Positions 1-12,118 of a stretch of DNA of 64,000 bases are shown piece after piece. Source of the stretch: Strigops habroptila (lineage: Eukaryota; Chordata; Aves; Psittaciformes; Psittacidae). Positions within the stretch are counted from its first letter, which is position 1, and each line of letters starts with the position of its first letter. The notes below the pieces were generated by a model. It searched no databases and was not told where the DNA came from. It saw nothing but the letters and a program-made list of their open reading frames with translations. The position numbers and the translations under genes were made by a program. The stretch lies in contig NC_044297.2 of assembly GCF_004027225.2 (NCBI RefSeq), positions 1,897,569-1,961,568 on the forward strand, in the 5' to 3' direction.

Positions 1-1339
1 CTCCTTCTGGTGAGATACAGTCACTGAGGAGAGCTCAAAGCCTTCTGAGGGAGTTTTACCCAAACAGAGCCACTCACCAGCCTTTTCTTTCCTAATGAAA
101 GATAGTCCACAGTTGAGCAGTGCCCCTTCAGTAGCTTCTTGTACAGCAAACTGCCGAGCTCTGAGCTATTGTATGTATAAAGGAGGTGAAATGGAAGTAG
201 GAGGCTTGCAAAGGCTCCCGGGGAAGTTGAGAAGAGCCACAAATAAATAAAGCCAGAGACAGGGTGATGACAAGATGAGATTTGGTGTTAAAATGAAGCA
301 TCTTTGTGGTTTTGACACCTCACAGGCCAGTCTCCTCTAAAACGTGTGGGGTGTTTTTCTGGGTCTGATCCTTCAGAGGACGGTGTCTTTCCACAAGTGG
401 TTTCTTTCTTCATCTCCCCTCAAACCTGTTACCGTATTTGTCAGGTTTAGGTAAAGAGCTTTTATCCTTGATAGGAGTCAAACAGCAATCTTCTCGTTCC
501 TTAGAAACCATCAGCTTGGCTTTCATGTAGCAATCGAGGACCAGATTTTGGCAGGTCTTTTAGGTGTCTAAGGTGTAACAAGCAGTGATGCACAGCGAGA
601 GTGTGAGAGCCTCTAAAGGTATGTAATTGCCTGATAAGGCAGATAAATGTCTCAGCTGCTGTGGGGATGGTTGAAAGTGCCTCCCACCAAGTGTCTAACT
701 GCAGTTGACGTGGTTTGAAATCAATGGAATTATGTGTCAGGGCTGCTCCTGGGGCCTTTAAAACCTCTCTAGTTACATCTTCAGGCACTTTAAACCCCTT
801 GCAAACCTGACTTCATGTTGCACTTCTTGTTTAATCACTGCAAGTGAAAGCTCAGGGCTTTTGTCTCACATAGATGACTGGAGTTTCTTCTCTGGTGGTT
901 CTTTTCTTTGGTTCTTTCCCCCCTCCAGCCCTTTCCTTCTCCTTGTGCATGAGGAGACTGCTCTCAAACTGTCCTGATACCTGACAGCCACTGCATGATG
1001 GCAGAGAACACCTTCAGTCCCACGGAGCTTAAGCCCTGGGCTTTTACCACAGCTTTCAACTATGGCAATTGTTAAACCTTCAGATTAGCCACATTTTATT
1101 GTGGTTCTCATGGCTTGGCTTGCTTTTGGTTTGCCTTCCTTCCACTTCTGTGTTGTCTCTCTTACTTCTTACCTTTTTTTACCAAAGGCTTACCAGCTTT
1201 ATTCACCTTTTAAATGAAACTCCTGCTTCTAAACCCTGTCTCTGAAAACATAAAAGATGCTCTAACACTTTCTAGCAATTCTAACCAGCCTTCTCTGCTG
1301 TCTTTGCTTCTTTACCTCTGTTTCTCCTTTATGCTGCAG
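1..1339 (+). other. AAK1: AAK1 intron (partial)
   Basis: This stretch precedes the first recognisable AAK1 exon and ends in an acceptor (pyrimidine-rich run, then ctgcag at 1334-1339). I read it on both strands and recognised no coding exon, RNA gene or mobile element. Open frames here are short and resemble no family I know. The upstream AAK1 exons, including the kinase domain, must lie left of the window. Confidence 0.6.
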
Positions 1340-1444
1340 AAGATACTAACCTGATATCAGGCTTTGATGCTCCTGAGGGCTCTGAAAAAGTGACAGAAGA
1401 TGAGTTTGACCCAATTCCAGTGTTGATATCCAAAAATTCACAAG
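1340..1444 (+). CDS. AAK1: AAK1 shared internal exon
   Basis: The exon begins after ctgcag and ends before gtaagc. The first two bases finish a codon from an upstream exon, and the last base (1444) starts a Gly codon completed by either downstream exon. It encodes about 35 residues, including the [11 protein letters not shown] block that is nearly invariant in AAK1. It is 105 nt, a multiple of three, so skipping would keep the frame. Confidence 0.88.
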
Positions 1445-4400
1445 GTAAGCCAGGATGGGGGGGTGAAAAGGGCAGGAAAAAAGGAAAGCAATGAATGTAA
1501 ATCAGTTCTGGGGCAGTGGTGCTGCAGCACATGTGAACTAGTTCAGATCGTAAAGTGTAAGAGGCCAGCACTGTAGTGTTCAGTGAGCTTAGTCTGCCTC
1601 TGATTTATATTGGCCTTGAAACTTCTCCAGACTCTGTGAGAAGACTAAATGCCCCAAAAGACAATAGACATGGGAGCATCTTTAGACCCCATGAAGTAAT
1701 TTGTGCCAGTCTGCCAAGCAGGGCACGGATACTTCTGTGGCTAAAGTGCAGCAGAGAGCTGCATTCTACTGTTTTAGCTACTGTTTAAGCCAAGGGAAGG
1801 AGGCCCTTTGACTTTCATAAGCTAACTTGGCACGAGGCACAAGGAAGGGAGGTGATAATAACCCTTTCTAACACTCAAACTCCTGTGAAAGGGAGCTTTT
1901 TCACCGATGTCTTTCAAAGATGTTTGTGGGGAACCAAGAGGTTTGGTAGGCACCATCCACCTCCTCTGGAGAGCTCTGAGCAGAGTCCTTGGGCCACAGA
2001 CTGGGAAGTTTTCTCATTTCACAGCATTCCTGTGACCTAGATCACACTCATATGATCTTTGCAAGCAGTTTCAGCCTTCCTTAGGGTTAAGTATAAGCAG
2101 CACTGTTCCCTTACGTCAAATTACAGTGCTGCATCTTGTGGCTCTTGCAGGGACAGAAGCAGGCAGCGTTTTGCTGTCAAATAGGTCTCTCTGCAGGTGA
2201 AAGGTTCAGATTAGGCTCGTGCAGGTTTAAAGCCAGACTCCAGGGCTCCCTTTTGATGTTGTTTTGGTTCTTTCTTTGGTTTGGTTGGTTTTTTAAGTTG
2301 GGTTATAGAAGTTCATTGACTTCCCTAACGCCCGTTTTTGTTTGCAGCAGGAATGTGCTGTACCCCTGCTCTGCTTCCAGTGCTAGCTTTCAAAGGCTGA
2401 CCCTCATTAGATAGAAACCCTGCTCCTGCTGAAAGTCAGAGAAGATTTCTCCCAAAGCTGGGCCAAGATAGGCTACCTTGAATAAAGAGGAGCATCTTGC
2501 CTTCAGTATCAAAGTACCAGTGATAGAAAGCCCTGTGATAGCTCCACTCTCCTCGCAGGGGTTGGCAACTGAAAGATGCTCTTAAAACAGCAACTAAATG
2601 CCAAGATTTAAAGCTTTTAATAGCCCTTTCTATAGATTGAAAACTTTTAATAGCCCTTTCTATAGATTCTGGGAGTTCTTGTAGTCACTTGATAGATCCT
2701 TTAGTAAGGACAGAGTTCTGCAGCTTACATGTAAACCTTGGGAAGAAGAAATGATCGCTGCTGTGCTGTTTTTCCATGCGAGCCAGCTAGATTTGGGTGG
2801 TGGGAAGAGGGTGGAAGAGTGAGCAGGGGAATGTTGGTGTGTTGATATGTGATACGAGTAATGAGAAGAGCTCGAGCAAATTTGCTGGTTTGCTTTGACT
2901 TTTGTCTTGCTTGCTTGATCTTGAACATCTGAAACTGTCGTGTGTGTGTGTCCTGTTCAATACTGAATTCCTATCTCTCACACTTTCAGGTGGGCATTCT
3001 AGAAACAACAGTGGAAGCTCTGAGTCCAGTCTTCCCAACATAGCCAGGTCTTTACTGCTGGTGGATCAGCTCATAGACCTGTAGCAGTGACACAGTAGCA
3101 GACGCAGTTTCTGTAACGTACCTAATCCTCCGTTTTCATTTCCAGAAGAGTTCCCTTCACTCGTGGTTCTTTTGGGCTTTTATTTTTGCTTCTTTTTGCT
3201 TTTTGCTTCTTTTTTTCTTTTCTCCTCAATTCAAAGAAAACCAAATCTGCCAACAGGAGACAGTCACCCACCTTTCCCCCTGTCCTCCCATGCCCTGGGG
3301 AAGAGTCTGTCTCAGTTCTCCAGGTAGCCCATCCTCTCTAAAGCTGGTAAAAGCCTGTTACGGTTCCTTCTGCACATGTCTCTATAGCCTGTGTGTAAAG
3401 GGAGCACCGTCCTTAGCCACCCTGCTGAGATGTCCACATAGCACCATGGAAAGCCTAACTGTACAGGAATTAGAGAACTGTAGCTGATGTACGATCAACA
3501 GACTCCTTTCTCCTTAGAGTAGTGCGTGAACAATTGTGTTTCAACCTTTGCGTTTGTGGGTTTGGGTTTGGGTTTTGGTTTGTTCCTGTTTTCTGCTGAA
3601 GGGGCAGGAGGAAGGGGACAGGGGAAGGCAGTAGGGATGTCCCTCTCCTGCAGAACACAGGTTAGGAGAGCTGAGGTTTCTAAATTACCAGTGTATGCTT
3701 CAGAGGAGGAGAAAGCACCGAATGCCTCTGAAGTTGTCCTCGTACCTCTGGCGGTGGTGCATTGAAGAGAGTTTGCCAGGCTGTCCCCAGCTAACGGTTT
3801 GCTGTTTAACAATCCTGCTTGTGAATGAACTGCACTTCCTTGGGGAGGGGAAAAACGCACCCAAACCAGATTGCTAAAGCTGCAGAAATGACCCTAAGTG
3901 AAACCTAAGAAGGTTTTGAACCAAACCCATGTGAGTATGGCTGTGACTAGCGTTTTGTTGACCCTTTATTTGGATGAAAAGGGCATTGTGGCAGCAGCAG
4001 ATGTATTTTCTGTGACTTCTTTTCTGTGTTTGACTGGAAAAAAAAAAAAAGACCCAACAAATCCCCCCCCCAACTAACTGTAAATTGTGTATGAATCAAA
4101 TTGTCCTACAGTTGTTTGTCTATTTTTAATCCTGGTTTTAGTCAAGCATCCGATACCGGTTCTGGGTTCCCCGTTTTCTCTTGTAACTGCATATAGTGCA
4201 AACCAGTTGAGTATGGAACCATTTGTTTCAGTAGACAAAGATTACTGTGGACTTTACTCCACTCCTCAGTCTTTGTGGAACAAGCATGCACTTGGTTCGG
4301 ATGGTTTGAAGTTCAGTGCTGCTACAACTCGATGGGTTTTACCTTTTCTTTTCCCTTCACACGCTTAGTTTGTCAATCAGCTGGATACACTAAACTGGTT

Positions 4401-7400
4401 TTCATTGGCTTCTGGTCCTGAAGTCCGGAATTTCTATCTTGTATTTGAAAGCTCTTTCTGAACAGAAGGACTCTTCCTCTGTAGTGGAATCCTTACTAGC
4501 TTCCTGCTAACCTTGTGTATGTGTATGTAGCTGTATTAGTACTAAGTGCAGTTTCCCATGTGCGAAAGTAGGAACGACTGAAACATGTATGTACTGACCT
4601 CTTGCTAAGAAGGAAAGAAATCCAAGCTCGTGACTTCTCCTTTCCTATCTCCAGTCTCTCTGCTATTCCCCACCCCGACACTTAGTTTAACAAATTCTGT
4701 AAATAGAACTACCATGGATTGTGTCTGCTCTCCATTCCTCTTCTTTTCAAACCTTACACTTAATAATAAAAGTATTGCTTAAGTGTGTTGTATCATTACC
4801 TGTGTATACTGCACTTTCCAAGAGAAGCTTTACATGAGAACTTATGGAAATGACCTTAGTAAAATTGTGGATAGAACTTTATTATTTTTTTGGTTTATAT
4901 TCCTAAAGCACAGGCAAGCTGGACTGGAAAACATGAAGCTGTTATAGATAGAAAGTTATTGTATAGTCAGATACTGAGATTATATGAAAAGAGAATGGAT
5001 TTTAAAAAAGTAACCATCTACTGTATATTAGAAACAAAGATTTCTGTGAATTAAAGTACTTTTCAAGAATGTTTAAGATTTTAAATCTAATGGCACTTGT
5101 TCGAGGGAGTTGTTCTGGAACAAACTCTAAATGCACTGGGTTGTGAATAATGCTATTAAATAAGCAGATGTGAATGGTTATTTTATTGCTTTTTCCAGTA
5201 GCTATTCATGGATCGGGGTGGGAAATGGTACAATGGAAGCTCACATTTGAGAGATGGCTGTTATCTAGACCTCCTTCAGCAGAAAATGCTTTGCGGAATG
5301 AATGGAAAATGAGAGAGAGATGGAATGAGTGGCTATTTGGGATTCATTTTAAGCTCTCCAAAACCTGTGACTGTCCTGCAGGCGCTGCTGGAAGCTGAGG
5401 GGGGTGTATGTGAAAGCTTCTGCTGTGAAGGGACAAACTGAACTTGTCTGCCTGGGAGACGTTTGGTGCCCAGCACTCCCAAACTGGTGTCACAATGAGC
5501 CTCATAGTGATGGTTGGAGCCTTGTTTGAAGCTGTGGGAGATGTTTCTGTCCCCTTTTGAGGGTTGCAGGGTCAGGTGTTGTTAAGTAACATAATACAAA
5601 TGTACAGCCAGCAGAATCACAGCAGATTCTCCTTTCTGCCCCAGCGGGCTGGAGCCTGTGGTGTTGTTCTTGGCATTACCTGTTTTGATGGATCCTCCTG
5701 GTAGGAGTTGTAGATACTACAACTGCAACCACAGTGCATGGAGCAAATTCCTTTCAAGTCAAGGTTGTGCTTTGGATGGAAGAATAAACTCTAGTTTTGG
5801 GGCAGCAAGATGTTCACGGGAGTAGCTGGAACTCAGATGTTGGCTGTCGCTGGGGGCTTGGGTTCTGAACTGTCCCTGCCTTTGGGAATGTCCCCACTTC
5901 AAGTGGATGAGCACGAGTGTTGCACCCCCAGCTCAGTTTGTCTTGTTTCTGACAATACCCACTGTGGTGGGAGCAGCTGTCCCAAAAGCAGAAGCTGCAG
6001 CGTCCTGAATTTGGGCTGTCCAAGCCTTCCTGGGGTTCCTTTGGCCCAGTATGAAGGACTTGGCCAGCACTGCAGGCACTGTGCAGCCTGATGGAGAGGT
6101 CCAAGAGATGGGTGGACCGTTGGCTTTGTGACAGACATTCTGCATCCTCTTACAGCCCACTTACACAAGCGAATGGCAGCTGGAGTGAATCTCTGTGTAG
6201 AGCAAAGTTCTTTTTAGAGGAGGCTTCTTGTAAATGAATGATGGCAAATGAATGATGGTGGCATTCTTCAGCCTGAAAGCTTGCAGGATATTGCCTCCAA
6301 GGACTTTCCAAACCCACCTTACTTAAAAATGGATTGAAAAAGAAAGAAATGGTTATTACAATGAAAGTTTAGATGTGATTCAGACCAGAGTTCAGCAAGT
6401 TTTGGGGTGTCCAAGCAAACATAAGTGTGGAGCATGTAGGCCTCTGACTACAGAAAGTCATCAGGCACATGGGGTGCTGCAGTAGCATCTGAGGTGTGCG
6501 TGTGTTTGCATGGAGCATGTTCTTTTCTTTTTAGCCAATACGTTTCCTACTTCAGGAACTCGCAGGGATCAGGGTTGGGAATGGTTGGTGTGAATGTGCT
6601 GGGATGGAGCGCTCAGATGAACGAGGTTTATTGGTCAATGGGTGAGACCAGTTCCTGTGACTTCTCTTTGCTGAGGCGTTTGGCACTGCAGTCAGAACTG
6701 CATCACGCAGCAGGAAACGTGGGGAGAGGTGGGAAGGGGTTTTCTTTGTGTTCAGTTCTTGTCCCTATTTCCATACCTGGCAGAAGCTGTGCTCTGGGAC
6801 AGCCGTGCCAATGCACCGGAGCACGGGCTCCCTGCACAGCATCGGATCTCAGTGTTCCTCAAGAAGAAGGGTGGGTTGTTGGCTGGGGTTGTTGGAAGGA
6901 TGTTACCAACATCTGAGACGTGTGCTCCTGCCCTTTCTAGAGGTTTCACCCCTAGAAACTCACCTTATGTTCTTCTTAGATGGCTGCATCTTCAAAATGA
7001 CTTGTGGATTTAACACATGGCTTGTGCACAGTACAAACGGGGGTAACGCAGATGGTGCTGTTGGTCCCCGTTGGGTGAGTGTTGTAAACTGTGTGTAAAC
7101 GGTGGGACTGTGTGTGGGGTGTTTAACACCAGCCCTGTGTCACTTTGTACACTGCAAACGGCTGTACAAGTGTGCTGAGCCCAGGGCATTACACCCCTTC
7201 CCACTGGCACTGAACCCCCAACTCTGCCACAGCGCAGTGACCATGGGCAGAAACGCTTCATTCTCCCCAGGTTGCCCAGTGACACAGTAATGGTGATGCT
7301 GCCCTATGGTGTTCTGAAGGCACTTTGGTGTTCTGAAGGCTCTGTCTTGAGGTTTATTGCTTCCAGGAATCGGAATGCAAGGAAAAACTCCACCGTTTCA

Positions 7401-10400
7401 GGAACCAAAGGCACGAGAAGTCTTTTGACCCTTTTCAAATGCCGAAGCAGTTATCTTGGATACTGGTAATCGTGCTGATTTTTAGCTACCTGTTACTGCA
7501 TGTTGAGACCTTCCTGACTTTGGCTGGCTGGAATCAGGGGAGTTATTTGGTGGAAGAGTAGCTTTATGCTCTAGGAATGCCTCCATCTCCCCTTTCTTGT
7601 CCTGGGCTCTGCTCCAGAAATGAGCTCATCATCTCAGTGGCTGCTCTGCCTCCTGCAGCCCCTTGTTATAGGAAGGGTAAATCTTTTACAGCTTTCCTGT
7701 CAGTTATTCCAGTACTTGGCCACTTCAGGGCATGGTTTTCCTTAGAAGATGGGGGAACTCCACGTGTCAGTGCTGTAACTCAGGGCTAAATGGTCTTGTC
7801 TTCAGGTTGCTCTCTGATGGGGCATTCGCAGGTTACCAAGTGATAAGTGGTTTTAACACTCAGGCTCTCCCTGCAGAAAGGGAGCTTGAGTGTAGTTTCT
7901 TTAGTGCTTATATCTGAGCCTGGAATACAAACTGATACACAAATGTTGTGCAGGGGTAGGGCAGAACCTGAGCTATAAACCCAAGCTCTGTCAAGATTTT
8001 ATGCTGTAAAGGAGTGTCAGGAAGATGTGTGTGTTAAAACCTGGGTTCATTCAGAACCGAAGGGATGCTTCCCCATGAAGTCACACACAGATCCTGGAGC
8101 CTGGAGGAGGAGGGGGGGACAAAAGAGGCAGCTGCCCGTTGCCCGTGTCCATCTTGGCATAGGCAGATGTTAGGAAGTGCTGCCTCTGCAGAAGAGGCAT
8201 CTCTTTGTGTGTCGATTCAAGCAAACCATCTGCCTGTATCTTTTCAGGCCTCTTGCATGGTGTGAATGAGAGCGCAGTCAGCCAGAGGAGGGGCAGGGCT
8301 GCACACAAACAGCCACTGTCTCACAGGGTTTGTCCTTTACCAGCCCCTGGAGTGACCCTTCCTGTGCTGTCCCACAGAACAAACCTACCATGCCTTTTCA
8401 TGTGGAACCCTCCCCGCCTCACTGGTCTCTGATCTCAGACCTCTGAAGCATCCCTCAGCGCTGCCTGACTGCAATTCCCTGTCCTCCCAAACCTCCTCTG
8501 CAAAGCCTGTAGCTGTGGCTGCTTATGGGAGTGCACTGACCGTGTCTTATTAGCTCTAGCCTGACCTTTACACAAAGGGATTTGGGGTTTTTATGATGTG
8601 ATTGCACATTTTGGTGTCTTAAGCGTAGCTCAGACCTTCATTTAACATATAAGATTAACAACAGTGAGAGGAGATGTCTAAGGCACTGCCTAGGCGTGCT
8701 CCCAGGTGTTAGCCAAAGGAAAATGCTGGCAGGAGGATGTCTTCCTTGTTGCAATGCTGCCACAAGCTCCTTCTGGGACTATCCCTTTGCTTTCTGCCAA
8801 AGGAAGCAGATGGGAACCCAAGAACATGGGAAGGAAAAGGTGCCTGAGGTCAGATACTGTGGGATGGTATCTGGAAGCCAGGTCTTCCTCCTTCAACATC
8901 AGGAAAATAGAATGTGGGATTGTAGCTGGTGCTCCTCCTCTCTTGTTAGTAAATCCCCGACGCTCCTCAGTGCGTGTTGCTATTCCCGTGGCCGTTTCTG
9001 GTGTCACATTCTGAGGGCCTTTCCCTTGCTGCTGTGTTGCCTGGCAGCTCTGACTGAAACCAGCTCAGCACTGAAGGCCAGAAGGAGCTCCCACTGAAGC
9101 ATCGCTTCATTTTCTCCTCCCAGAGTAATTCACACCACCGGTTCTGGCCTTAGTAAGGAGGAAAGCCGCTTCCCTTCTCACTTGGGATGGGCAAAGAGAG
9201 CAAGAAAGCACTGGGGAAAAGTCATTTTTCTAAACCCACTGTTCTACCTATCATACAGGTGCCTCCAAGGTCAGACACGTGCTGCTCTGTCCTAAGCAAA
9301 CAGGCTTATATCTTGTCAACCCTCCTCTTGCTCCGTCCTGTCATTGCTTACACAAATGTAGACACCTACTAACGCAAGTAACTCTTTAAACAGGAGAATT
9401 CAGCTCAGATGACTTGTTTGTACTGGTTTTGTGCAGAGGGGGTCACTGGTTTGCGTCAAGGTTCCCCGTGATAAATGCCTTTTTCCTTCCCTTGTTTTCC
9501 TGCACGCTGTGTTTCCGTGAGAACTGGGTAATTCCGCGGCGTTTGCATGATGTGGCAACTGGTTTTGCTCTGCTTCAGCCTGTGCTCTCCAACCCTCACA
9601 ATAACACCTGGTAAATACATAACCAGCCCTCCTGGAAGAAAACCCCAGCACACACGTACTGTTCCTGTGATCCGAGATTAGCCTCTGAGGTTAAAGTGCT
9701 GCTGGCAACATTGGCTTCAGGAAAGAGCGATAGTATTTTTGTAGAGTAACTTATGGAATGTTCATATCTCTACACTGTCTTTCCGTAGCAGTGTAATGTA
9801 TCTAAGTGAATAGTTTCCCAATAAATACTGGTTTTGATGCCCAATGAATGACTGCTGTGTCTTTAATTGTGAGAAGGGGTTGTCTTGCTATGGAGGTGAT
9901 GGAGAACCAGTGTAAAAGGGAATGATTAACCTGGGGGACGATGCTGTCTTGTCATAGCAGGGTGTGTTGGTTACTACCTCACTTGTCCATCAGATACCAT
10001 CATTCCCCTCCTCATTCTTCCTGCAATTCATACTGCCTAGTTTTCACATGCCTTTTTCCTATCCTCTTGCTAACACGAGCCCAATGACACACTCCTAACC
10101 TGCCAGTAGTTCTTTGAAGGTAAGATATCTTGTGTTCTGTCTGTGTGAGTCGTAAGGCAAAGCCAACCCCATCTTGGGCTCTTGTACCTGCAGGAGACCA
10201 GAACAGCAAGCCTCTCCCCACACTGTCTTGTTACACCAACACAGAAGCAAGCCAGGTTGTTATAGTTAAGTTAGATGTTTGGTTTGAAGCCATGATATGG
10301 AGCGTTTAAAATCATTTGTCTTGCAGTGGTTTAAATGATGCTGCTGTAGTTAGCAGGATTTATTAAAAGCTACAGGCTGACCTTCATCCTTTGAAATGTG

Positions 10401-12118
10401 TTATTTTAGCAGGTTGTAGGGATCCATCCCTGTGTATTTTACATACCTGAGTGTAATTCCATGTACCCGTGGGATGGGCAGCAACAGAGGCTATGCCAAG
10501 CAGTATGCCTGCGTGTAGGGCAGTCAGTAAGCAACAGTGCAGAAGGAGGTGACAAAACTTGTCTGTTTGCTGCAGCTTCACTCCAGCAGCATGTTATAAA
10601 GTGAAAACCTCTCCTGTGGTGGTCATTGTTGTGGATGGCAGAGAAAAACCTTGTGGAATGGTGCTGAGAGAGTGCTGGGGTTGCCCATTCGTGTGTCAAA
10701 CATCTTCCATCTCTTTCTGGAAAGTGGTGTCCCTGAGTTGTGAGGCGCTGCTGAGCTGTGTCACTTCGTGTGTCTTCAATCCCTTCCCTGGCCTTTTTGT
10801 GTTCTTTTATTTGCCCTCCTTCTCCTTCCCATTTTCCATGCGTGATGGTGGTTTAACTCTGAACAGCATGATGTTTCTTGTGTAATAAGTACCTTTCTTA
10901 TTTATGACTAAGGAGATGGAGCTTGTTGAGTAACGCTCTTCTCTTGCGTTTTTAGGTCTGCAGAGGGATCCAGCCCTATTCCCAGTTGTAGCTCTTGAAC
11001 TCTGTAAAGGACCTGCTGGCAGTGATGGACTTGCTTTGTACAAGGGTCAGTCTGAGATGCGGGAGGTGAAAACACAGCACAACTCGGAGTCAGACTACTT
11101 GGCAAGAGATGGTCCTTCAAGCAACAGCTCCTTCTACAGCAGTGAAGGAGAGGGGACAGACCATGAAGGAGACATTCTGGATTGCAGCGGGTCCAGGCCT
11201 TTGCTGATGGATTCGGAAGAGGAGGAGGAAACCTGCAAGTTGTGCACAGGGTTCCTGCAGTCTGTGCCCAGGGAAAGGCATGAGGCCTCCAAAGAAGATC
11301 CCCACTCCCAGTCTTCCCAGCCTAGAGCAGGGGAGTCGCTGTTCCCTGCCTTCCAGTCACACACCGGGGAGGTTTTCAATGAGCCGGATGTCTTTGCCAC
11401 GGCTCCTTTCCGAAGCATGAGAAAAGTGCCTGATGAGGTGGATGTCTTTACCAAAGCTCCTTTTATCTCCAAGGGGAACATGGCTCTTAGGCATCCAGAA
11501 GAAGCAGATGTGTTTCTGAGAGCCCCTTTCACTAAAAAGAAAAGCGTGGAAGAGTTGACTTCCCACAGTACATCTAAAGAGTCATTCACACCACCCATCC
11601 TCCTGAGTCAGGGAGGCGATGTCCAACACCGAGCTAACCCCACGATCCCAAGCCTGGACTCAGCAATGTGTGGATCCACAGCCTTGGCGAGAGCTCAGTA
11701 TCCCTCTGCTGGGTTTAATCAGCCAGGAAATCTTCATCCCTCTTCCGTCAGAGCCACAGAGACCCAGGAGCACATCCCTGCTAAAGGCTGTGTGCCGCAG
11801 GAGCAGGGCGGCAGTGCCGGCGAGAGGAGCCAGGGAGCAGCCGCGCTGCCGCAGGAAGCCGTGCTGGGCTCCGGGGGTAACAAGCCTTTCCGTCCACAAG
11901 CCCTGTCCAAATACTCCCGTCACTACAGTCCAGAAGATGGGCAGGGGCTCGACGTGAAGCCCATAGCTGCTTACAAAGTGGTTTCTCAGACCAACAGACA
12001 GGCGATAGCAGGATCTGTCTCTGTTGTCCCTCTGTCTTCCAGGACTACAGAGCTGCCCGGCGGGGATCCCTTTGCTTCAGCACCCTTTCCTTCCAAAGCA
12101 GGAAAGCAAAAGCCTTAA
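1340..12118 (+). CDS. AAK1: AAK1, AP2-associated protein kinase 1, 3' part with two alternative C-termini
   Basis: AAK1 is a Numb-associated family Ser/Thr kinase that phosphorylates the AP2 mu subunit and regulates clathrin-mediated endocytosis. Only its C-terminal, clathrin/AP2-binding part is here; the kinase domain lies upstream. The shared exon is 1340-1444, encoding a conserved segment with [11 protein letters not shown] and [11 protein letters not shown]. Its donor is followed by either a short last exon (2990-3084, stop 3082-3084, ending [10 protein letters not shown] as in the common AAK1 isoform) or a long last exon (10956-12118, stop 12116-12118). Both acceptors have the same phase, so either join is in frame. 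The long ending fits the published AAK1L isoform with extra clathrin-binding motifs. The paralogue BMP2K has a similar tail, but the adjacent NFU1 and GFPT1 favour AAK1. I cannot exclude further small exons between 3084 and 10956. Confidence 0.88.
2611..2670 (+). repeat. Two-copy 30-bp tandem repeat
   Basis: The units 2611-2640 and 2641-2670 share the core cttttaatagccctttc plus tatagatt with about three differences. They lie in the AAK1 intron before the short last exon. A two-copy slip duplication is the simplest reading. Confidence 0.85.
2990..3084 (+). CDS. AAK1: AAK1 alternative last exon, short isoform
   Basis: The exon follows cactttcag and runs to the tag stop at 3082-3084. Joined to 1444 it reads [17 protein letters not shown] and ends [10 protein letters not shown], the known terminus of the roughly 960-residue AAK1 isoform. 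It has no internal donor before the stop, so it must be terminal or be skipped to make the long form. Confidence 0.88.
4765..4770 (+). promoter_or_regulatory. AAK1: Poly(A) signal AATAAA, proximal, AAK1 short isoform
   Basis: AATAAA is followed within about 20 bases by the GU-rich run aagtgtgttgt, the expected arrangement for a cleavage site near 4785. It would give a UTR of about 1.7 kb after the stop at 3084. Confidence 0.5.
9820..9825 (+). promoter_or_regulatory. AAK1: Poly(A) signal AATAAA, distal, AAK1 short isoform
   Basis: AATAAA in cccaataaatactgg is followed by the U/GU-rich element ctgctgtgtcttt about 30 bases on. It sits 1.1 kb upstream of the long-isoform exon and could end a roughly 6.7 kb 3' UTR of the short form. 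Confidence 0.45.
10956..12118 (+). CDS. AAK1: AAK1 alternative last exon, long isoform (AAK1L tail)
   Basis: The exon follows gcgtttttag and adds 386 residues after the split Gly codon before a taa stop at 12116. The tail is Ser/Pro-rich and predicted disordered by composition, with an acidic stretch (DSEEEEE, near 11212-11230). Three cassettes of the form DVFxxAPF occur near 11387, 11441 and 11507, and a fourth variant, DPFASAPF, lies just before the stop. DxF motifs bind the AP2 alpha appendage, which fits an endocytic adaptor tail. Being open for 1.16 kb, it cannot be a chance frame. BMP2K long tails look alike; synteny decides for AAK1. Confidence 0.85.

Larger units (their letters stand above)
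3085..9850 (+). other. AAK1: AAK1 short-isoform 3' UTR and intron of the long isoform
   Basis: Between the two alternative stops the DNA carries no recognisable coding exon. It holds A/T-rich UTR-like sequence with at least two poly(A) candidates (4765 and 9820). A C-run with an adjacent A-run lies near 4040-4072, and small direct repeats lie near 6233-6256 (aatgaatgatgg twice) and 7308-7341 (ggtgttctgaaggc twice). AAK1 is known for very long 3' UTRs, so the whole stretch may be transcribed. Confidence 0.5.

Noticed and set aside
3553-3582. gggtttgggtttggg run, possible interstitial telomere repeat
   Set aside because: The unit is not the vertebrate TTAGGG and the run is only a few units long in G/T-rich DNA.
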